From the NCBI GenBank assembly GCA_002687025.1, contig NYZG01000236.1:1-10342 (forward strand): a stretch of DNA of 10,342 bases, given 5' to 3'. Under the pieces are notes generated by a model. The model was not told the DNA's origin, did no database searches, and saw only the letters and a list, made by a program, of their open reading frames with translations. The position numbers were made by a program, and so were the translations under genes. Positions 6,766 through 10,342 of the stretch are shown here, piece by piece (position 1 is the stretch's first letter; every line of letters begins with the position of its first letter). This DNA is from Candidatus Poribacteria bacterium. GTDB lineage: Bacteria > Poribacteria > WGA-4E > GCA-2687025.

Positions 6766-7710
6766 ATGTACCGTTCTGGTTTAGCGGCGTACGCAGTGGC
6801 GTTTGTCCTGGCGCTCGCGGCCGGGTGCAGCGCGCCCCAGCCGACCCCGCTTATCGAGGGGGCAGAGGCCGCGGCGGCCGGCATGACAGTGGACGCCGCG
6901 GAGATGCTCACGGCGGCCGAAGATGTCGCAGCGACCGGCTCCGATGAAGCGCCCGCGATGACGGCGGCCGAGCCGGAGCCGGACGCGCTCGCCGAGGCGA
7001 TGGAGCGGTACGACGTCCTCGAAGCCACCGTCGAGCAACTTCAGTCGGATGTCGACAGCCTGAACGCCGGGCAGACGGTGTTCCAGACGGAGTTGCACTC
7101 GCTCGAGGGGCGCGTCGAGGGTGTCGAGAGCAGCGTCGAGGGCATGGCCGAACGCATCCTGTCCCGCTTCGACAACTTCGACGCCGAAATCGCCCGCATC
7201 CGCGAGACCGTCGAAGACATGCCTCGGCCCATGCCGACCCCGCGCGTGGCTCCCGCCGTTGGGCCGGCGACGCCCGCGGAGCGCGAAGGGCCCGCCCGCG
7301 ATGTCGAGGCGGAGGTCGCGCTACAGGTGGACGCATGGCGACAGGCGTGGGAAGCCGGCGATGTCGACGCTTACGTAGCGACATACCAGCAGTACGCGTC
7401 GGTGAGCCGCTACGGCCTCGTCGGAGGCGCGGTTGGGCGGAAGCGGACGCTCACCGTCGAGGGCCTGCGCACCCGCATGGAGCGCCTGGGGCGGCAATAC
7501 GCGCGCATGGAGGTCCTCGTGCGAGGCTTCCGCGTCGTCGAGGAGGAGGGCCGCATGGTCGCCACCTTCCAGCAGGACTTCAGCGCCTGGGCCGGAGCAG
7601 GAGATCTGCCGCCGGCGTACACGGACCGCGGGATCAAGACGCTCGCCTTTGTGGAGCAGGACGGCGGTTGGCTCATCATCAAAGAGGACTGGGTGCCTGT
7701 CCAGCCGTAG
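6766..7710 (+). CDS. Lipoprotein with coiled coil and NTF2-like (Cds6-type) C-terminal domain
   Basis: The product is 314 residues. Residues 1-21 are a lipoprotein signal ending in the lipobox LAAGC, so Cys21 is the likely lipidated residue and the protein is membrane-anchored outside the cytoplasm. Residues 22-80 are a low-complexity Ala/Glu/Met-rich linker. About 82-152 shows heptad-like hydrophobic spacing (LEATVEQLQSDVDSL, LEGRVEGVESSVEGM), a probable coiled coil. A Pro-rich hinge follows at 153-176. Residues 180-314 match the NTF2/SnoaL-like domain seen in Cds6 and at the end of some L,D-transpeptidases: VDAWRQAWEAGDVDAYVATY at the start and KTLAFVEQDGGWLIIKEDW at the end. The domain usually binds a ligand or partner, and no catalytic residues are evident. 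The start at 6766 is chosen for the signal peptide and a GGAGAGGG box about nine bases upstream; a longer frame from 6688 adds 26 basic residues that would spoil it. It sits 16 bases before the pseudouridine synthase gene. Confidence 0.8.
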   Translation: MYRSGLAAYAVAFVLALAAGCSAPQPTPLIEGAEAAAAGMTVDAAEMLTAAEDVAATGSDEAPAMTAAEPEPDALAEAMERYDVLEATVEQLQSDVDSLNAGQTVFQTELHSLEGRVEGVESSVEGMAERILSRFDNFDAEIARIRETVEDMPRPMPTPRVAPAVGPATPAEREGPARDVEAEVALQVDAWRQAWEAGDVDAYVATYQQYASVSRYGLVGGAVGRKRTLTVEGLRTRMERLGRQYARMEVLVRGFRVVEEEGRMVATFQQDFSAWAGAGDLPPAYTDRGIKTLAFVEQDGGWLIIKEDWVPVQP

Positions 7711-7726
7711 GCAGCCATAGGCGCAG

Positions 7727-8728
7727 ATGACATCCGACGCCGATCGGCCGGTGACTCTCGACTTCGTCGTATCGACTGAGGACGAGGGCCGCCGGCTGGA
7801 TGTCGTTCTCGCGGGCCTCCTCCCGGAGCGCTCGCGTTCGCAGGTCCAGCAGCACATTCGCGAAGGGCGCGTGCTCGTCAACGGGCGGGCCCGACGCGCC
7901 GGTTGGCGGCTATCCGCCGGCACGCGGGTGGTGGCGTCCATCGCGCCGGCCGCGGCGCGGCGCGTCGAACCAGAGGCCATCGACCTTGACATCGCGCACA
8001 TCGACGCGGACGTGATCGTGTTGCGGAAGCCCGCGGGCGTGGTCGTGCATCCCACGGATACTCGCACGTCCGGGACGCTCGTGAACGCGCTACTACACCA
8101 TTACCCGGCCATCGCGGGTGTCGGTCCCGACGCGGAGCGTCCCGGGATAGTGCACCGTCTCGATCGGGACACGACCGGCCTCATGATGGTCGCGCGGACG
8201 CAGGCCGCCTACGTCGCGCTCCAGGACCAACTGCGCGACCGCACGGCGACGCGCGTCTACGGCGCCCTGGTGTGCGGCTCGCCTCCAGACGAAGGCCGCG
8301 TGAGCGCGCCCATCGGGCGGTCTACGCGGGATCGCACGCGCTACACAGTCAACGGCGCGCGACCGCGAGACGCGGCCACGCGATTCGAGGTCGTGGAGCG
8401 CTTCGGCGAGACGTTCGCCTTGCTCGACGTGGGACTCGAGACGGGCCGCACGCATCAGATTCGCGTCCATCTGAGTCACATCGGGCATCCGGTCGCAGGG
8501 GACCCGGTGTATGGCGGGGGGGCGCGTCGGGCGCATCGTGAGGTCGCGCCGGAGCTCCGACGCGTCTTTGCCGCGGTTCCGCGCCAACTCCTCCACGCGC
8601 GACGCTTGGCCTTCGTCCACCCCGGCTCGGGCGCCCGCGTGGAGTTCGACGACCCGCTGCCCGACGACATGTACCGCGTGATCCAGGCGCTACGGCAGTC
8701 GCGCATCGCCGGCGCGCCTAGCCGTTGA
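7727..8728 (+). CDS. rluD: RluD-family 23S rRNA pseudouridine synthase
   Basis: The product is 333 residues, the usual length for RluA/RluD-type enzymes, which isomerise uridines in large-subunit rRNA. Residues about 20-68 are the S4 RNA-binding domain (GRRLDVVLAGLLPERSRSQV, VLVNGRARRAGWRL). The catalytic domain follows from about 90. The family's signature HRLDRDTTG is at 143-151 with catalytic Asp146, preceded by RKPAGVVVHPT (100-110) and followed by LETGRTHQIRVHLSHIGHPVAGDPVYG (237-263), the second hallmark block. All key residues are present, so it should be active. The rluD symbol is by family; the exact target uridines cannot be read from the sequence. The ribosome site is weak (TAGG about six bases upstream). 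The gene lies 16 bases after the lipoprotein gene, which suggests one transcript. In many proteobacteria rluD lies beside the outer-membrane lipoprotein gene bamD, but the lipoprotein here has no TPR repeats and is not BamD. Confidence 0.93.
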   Translation: MTSDADRPVTLDFVVSTEDEGRRLDVVLAGLLPERSRSQVQQHIREGRVLVNGRARRAGWRLSAGTRVVASIAPAAARRVEPEAIDLDIAHIDADVIVLRKPAGVVVHPTDTRTSGTLVNALLHHYPAIAGVGPDAERPGIVHRLDRDTTGLMMVARTQAAYVALQDQLRDRTATRVYGALVCGSPPDEGRVSAPIGRSTRDRTRYTVNGARPRDAATRFEVVERFGETFALLDVGLETGRTHQIRVHLSHIGHPVAGDPVYGGGARRAHREVAPELRRVFAAVPRQLLHARRLAFVHPGSGARVEFDDPLPDDMYRVIQALRQSRIAGAPSR

Positions 8729-8767
8729 CGCGGAGACGCAGGTGGCCTACGCTTAAGAAGAGCAGGC

Positions 8768-8817
8768 GCCCTCGACGCGTGTGACGGGCCACTCGGCCAG
8801 CGCGGCTGATCGAGGGC
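8768..8817 (+). repeat. Inverted repeat with 8-bp arms downstream of rluD
   Basis: GCCCTCGA (8768-8775) and TCGAGGGC (8810-8817) are perfect complements. The 34-base interior holds further small self-complementary pieces (GGCC-ACTC-GGCC, CAGC-GCG-GCTG). It begins 40 bases past the rluD stop, so it may protect the 3' end or act in termination. There is no T tract, so it is not a classical intrinsic terminator. Confidence 0.5.
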
Positions 8818-8839
8818 CCCTAGGGAACCCCTGCGGGGG

Positions 8840-8857
8840 CGGCCGCCGATGCGGCCG
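8840..8857 (+). terminator. GC hairpin without U tract (possible terminator)
   Basis: CGGCCGC (8840-8846) pairs perfectly with GCGGCCG (8851-8857) around a 4-base CGAT loop. It is preceded by another short hairpin, CCCC-TGC-GGGG. It would be a stable structure in the rluD transcript, but the following AGTAATGAAG gives no U run, so a terminator role is uncertain. Confidence 0.35.
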
Positions 8858-9124
8858 AGTAATGAAGACCGAACCGCTGAGGGCGTGAATGGGCTCCAGT
8901 TACACCGAGACGGCCACGGGTGCGGGAACGCTCAGAACCGCTTCCCCGTGCCATCCGGTCGACTTCGACCTCCATCGGCACATGCCGACGAGCCGCCTGC
9001 CCGGCGCACGGGTACGTAGCGCGAGGTAGGTGGTTGGCGAGCCCGTTTCTGGATAGACCGTCGCGCGACGGACGGCGCACGCGACGCCCACAGCGGATAA
9101 GCGTCTCCGGGAAGAGCGGGCACC

Positions 9125-10342
9125 ATGCGTCAAGCGCTATCACGTCTGTCCAAGACGGAACTCGTGCAGGCCCTGCACGATGAGCCGAATAACAACGGCG
9201 CCAATCTTAGCGAGGCGGACCTCTCGGGGGTCAATCTCGCGCGGTGCAATCTGAGCGGAGCCCGGCTCAACGGGGCCGACCTGGCCGGGTCGTACTTGCA
9301 GGGCGTATTGGGCCGATGGGCGTCTTTCGTGGACGCGAAAATGCAGGGCGCGGCCATGCCCGCGGCCGCGCTTGAGGGCGCTGGTTTCCGCGCGGCCGAC
9401 CTACGTTCGGTCAACCTGAGCTGGGCCGACCTGCGACAGGCAAGCTTCGTCGGCGCGCGCCTGTCGGATGCGCAACTCCACAGCGCGACGATGACGGGCG
9501 CCTCCCTGACCGACGCCGACCTCGAAGGCGCACGCCTGGACAACGTCGACCTCGACAACGCCATCCTGCAGCGGGCGCAACTGTCCAACGCGGTGCTCCA
9601 CGGCGCCACGTTGCGCGACGCGGATCTGTTTGAGGCCGACCTGCGTCGCGTCGATTTGAGGGGAGCCGACCTGAGCGGCGCCAATCTGGTAGGCGCCCAA
9701 CTCGGTGGCGCGAAGTACGACGAGGAGACGGTATTCCCGGACTTCTTCAACAAGTCGGGCCTCGGCATGTATCTGCTCGGGCCGGACGCAGACCTGCAGA
9801 GAATGGACATCGACGGCTTCGAGTTCCGCGGGCAGGATCTCTCGCGAGCCAACATGGCGCACGCGAACCTGGTCGGCGCGGATCTCCGCGGCGCCGACCT
9901 GAGCGATGCGAACCTCGAGGGAACACGCCTTCGAAGCGCGCTGTACGACGACGAGACACGCTTTCCTGACGGTTTCGAGCCCGATCTTCGCGGCGGCTAT
10001 GCCGTGATCCCGGGGACAGTGATTCGCTTCGCGAAGATGCAGTGGAAACACCTGCGCGACGCCGCGCTGAGTGGGGCCTCGCTTATTGGCGCGGACCTGA
10101 CGGGCGCAGACCTTACCGGCGCTGAGCTCAACTCGGCCGATCTGACGCAAGCGACGCTTTACTGTGCCAACCTGACCGAAGCGTCGCTGCACGGCGCGGT
10201 CCTTCGCGAGGCGAACGCGCGAGGAGCCATGTTCAAGGGCGCGGACATGCGCCGGGCTGACATGCGCGGCGCGAACTTCTCGTGGGCCGATTTCGCGGAG
10301 ACCGACCTGCGCGGCGCCGAGCTCTCCGGCGCGGTTCTGGAG
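9125..10342 (+). CDS. Long pentapeptide-repeat protein (3' end outside window)
   Basis: 406 codons are open to the window edge. The ATG at 9125 is the first start after an in-frame TAA at about 9098, with a GGGAAGAG purine stretch about eight bases upstream. There is no signal peptide or membrane segment, so it is probably cytoplasmic. Residues 1-25 form a short helical cap. Residues 26-195 are 34 uninterrupted pentads of the A(D/N)LxG type, predicted to build a right-handed quadrilateral beta-helix of about 8 coils. At 198 a non-repeat insert begins (YDEETVFPD), and a second ladder runs about 232-271. At 274 a homologous insert begins (YDDETRFPD), and a third ladder runs 313-406 and continues. 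Family members include DNA mimics that protect gyrase (Qnr, MfpA) and many proteins of unknown role. The inserts and length make a Qnr-type function unlikely here; function is not known. Confidence 0.9.
   Translation, partial: MRQALSRLSKTELVQALHDEPNNNGANLSEADLSGVNLARCNLSGARLNGADLAGSYLQGVLGRWASFVDAKMQGAAMPAAALEGAGFRAADLRSVNLSWADLRQASFVGARLSDAQLHSATMTGASLTDADLEGARLDNVDLDNAILQRAQLSNAVLHGATLRDADLFEADLRRVDLRGADLSGANLVGAQLGGAKYDEETVFPDFFNKSGLGMYLLGPDADLQRMDIDGFEFRGQDLSRANMAHANLVGADLRGADLSDANLEGTRLRSALYDDETRFPDGFEPDLRGGYAVIPGTVIRFAKMQWKHLRDAALSGASLIGADLTGADLTGAELNSADLTQATLYCANLTEASLHGAVLREANARGAMFKGADMRRADMRGANFSWADFAETDLRGAELSGAVLE

Larger units (their letters stand above)
8729..9124. other. Non-coding region with consecutive hairpins
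   Basis: This 396-base stretch lies between rluD and the pentapeptide-repeat gene. Its left third holds the inverted repeats listed separately (8768..8817 and 8840..8857). The rest (about 8860-9100) has no convincing coding frame: the open frames there are Arg/Ser-rich, lack ribosome sites and partly run into the next gene out of frame. I found no tRNA-like cloverleaf and no clear promoter, though the pentapeptide gene presumably has one here. Confidence 0.55.

Noticed and set aside
8093..8620. Minus-strand open frame inside rluD
   Set aside because: rluD has full family motifs on the plus strand, and the antisense frame shows none.
8920..9183. Possible small plus-strand gene overlapping the start of the pentapeptide gene
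   Set aside because: Arg/Ser-rich, no ribosome site, and runs out of frame into the well-supported gene at 9125.
9401..10192. Long open frame on the minus strand (263 codons) with a QVG/QIG-like periodic pattern, and another at 9130..9855
   Set aside because: Both are antisense shadows of the pentapeptide ladder: the repeated GCN-GA(C/T)-CT(G/C) codons leave other frames open and periodic. There is no ribosome site, and the plus frame has a clear family signature.
9125..10342. Fluoroquinolone-resistance (Qnr-type) protein
   Set aside because: Qnr proteins are about 220 residues with small loops. This protein exceeds 406 residues with 34 uninterrupted pentads and two 40-residue inserts, so a resistance call is not supported.

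Overview
The window is GC-rich bacterial DNA (no introns, tightly packed genes, Shine-Dalgarno-type ribosome sites). The best taxonomic clue is the secreted protein at 5073..6470. Its C-terminus carries the NYPNPFNPETWIPFEL sorting/FlgD-like module that I know mainly from Candidatus Poribacteria and neighbouring FCB-type or candidate-phylum bacteria. That assignment is an inference from one motif and general composition, not from a marker gene.

Minus-strand half (1..6470), read from high to low coordinates. (1) 6470->5073: a signal-peptide-bearing beta-sandwich protein ending in the poribacterial-type C-terminal module. (2) 4968->4180: a GNAT acetyltransferase fused to a cysteine-containing YoaP-like C-terminal domain. 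(3) 3921->2581: a leaderless protein with four beta/gamma-crystallin Greek-key motifs (two domains) followed by a concanavalin-like (DUF1349-type) domain, with a plausible own promoter and an intrinsic terminator downstream at 2452..2487. (4) 2017->1295: a four-helix Yip1-like membrane protein. (5) 1285->beyond position 1: an exported HtrA-type serine protease whose catalytic domain and PDZ regions resemble the fungal Nma111 / plant Deg7 branch. The Yip1-like and protease genes form a two-gene operon: the protease ribosome site overlaps the Yip1 stop codon.

A divergent intergenic region (6471..6765) separates the two halves.

Plus-strand half (6766..10342). (6) A lipoprotein with a coiled coil and an NTF2-like (Cds6-type) C-terminal domain. 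(7) 16 nt downstream of it, an RluD-family 23S rRNA pseudouridine synthase. (8) A non-coding stretch of nearly 400 nt with consecutive GC-rich hairpins. (9) A long pentapeptide-repeat protein running off the right edge. It has 34 uninterrupted pentads, then two homologous approximately 40-residue YD-E-T-FPD inserts spaced exactly 76 residues apart, each followed by a new ladder.

Most genes concern the cell envelope or export (protease, membrane protein, secreted protein, lipoprotein). No CRISPR array, insertion sequence, rRNA or tRNA was recognised. The points most worth a second look are the Nma111-like protease coupled to a Yip1-like membrane protein, the crystallin plus lectin-like fusion, and the modular pentapeptide protein.
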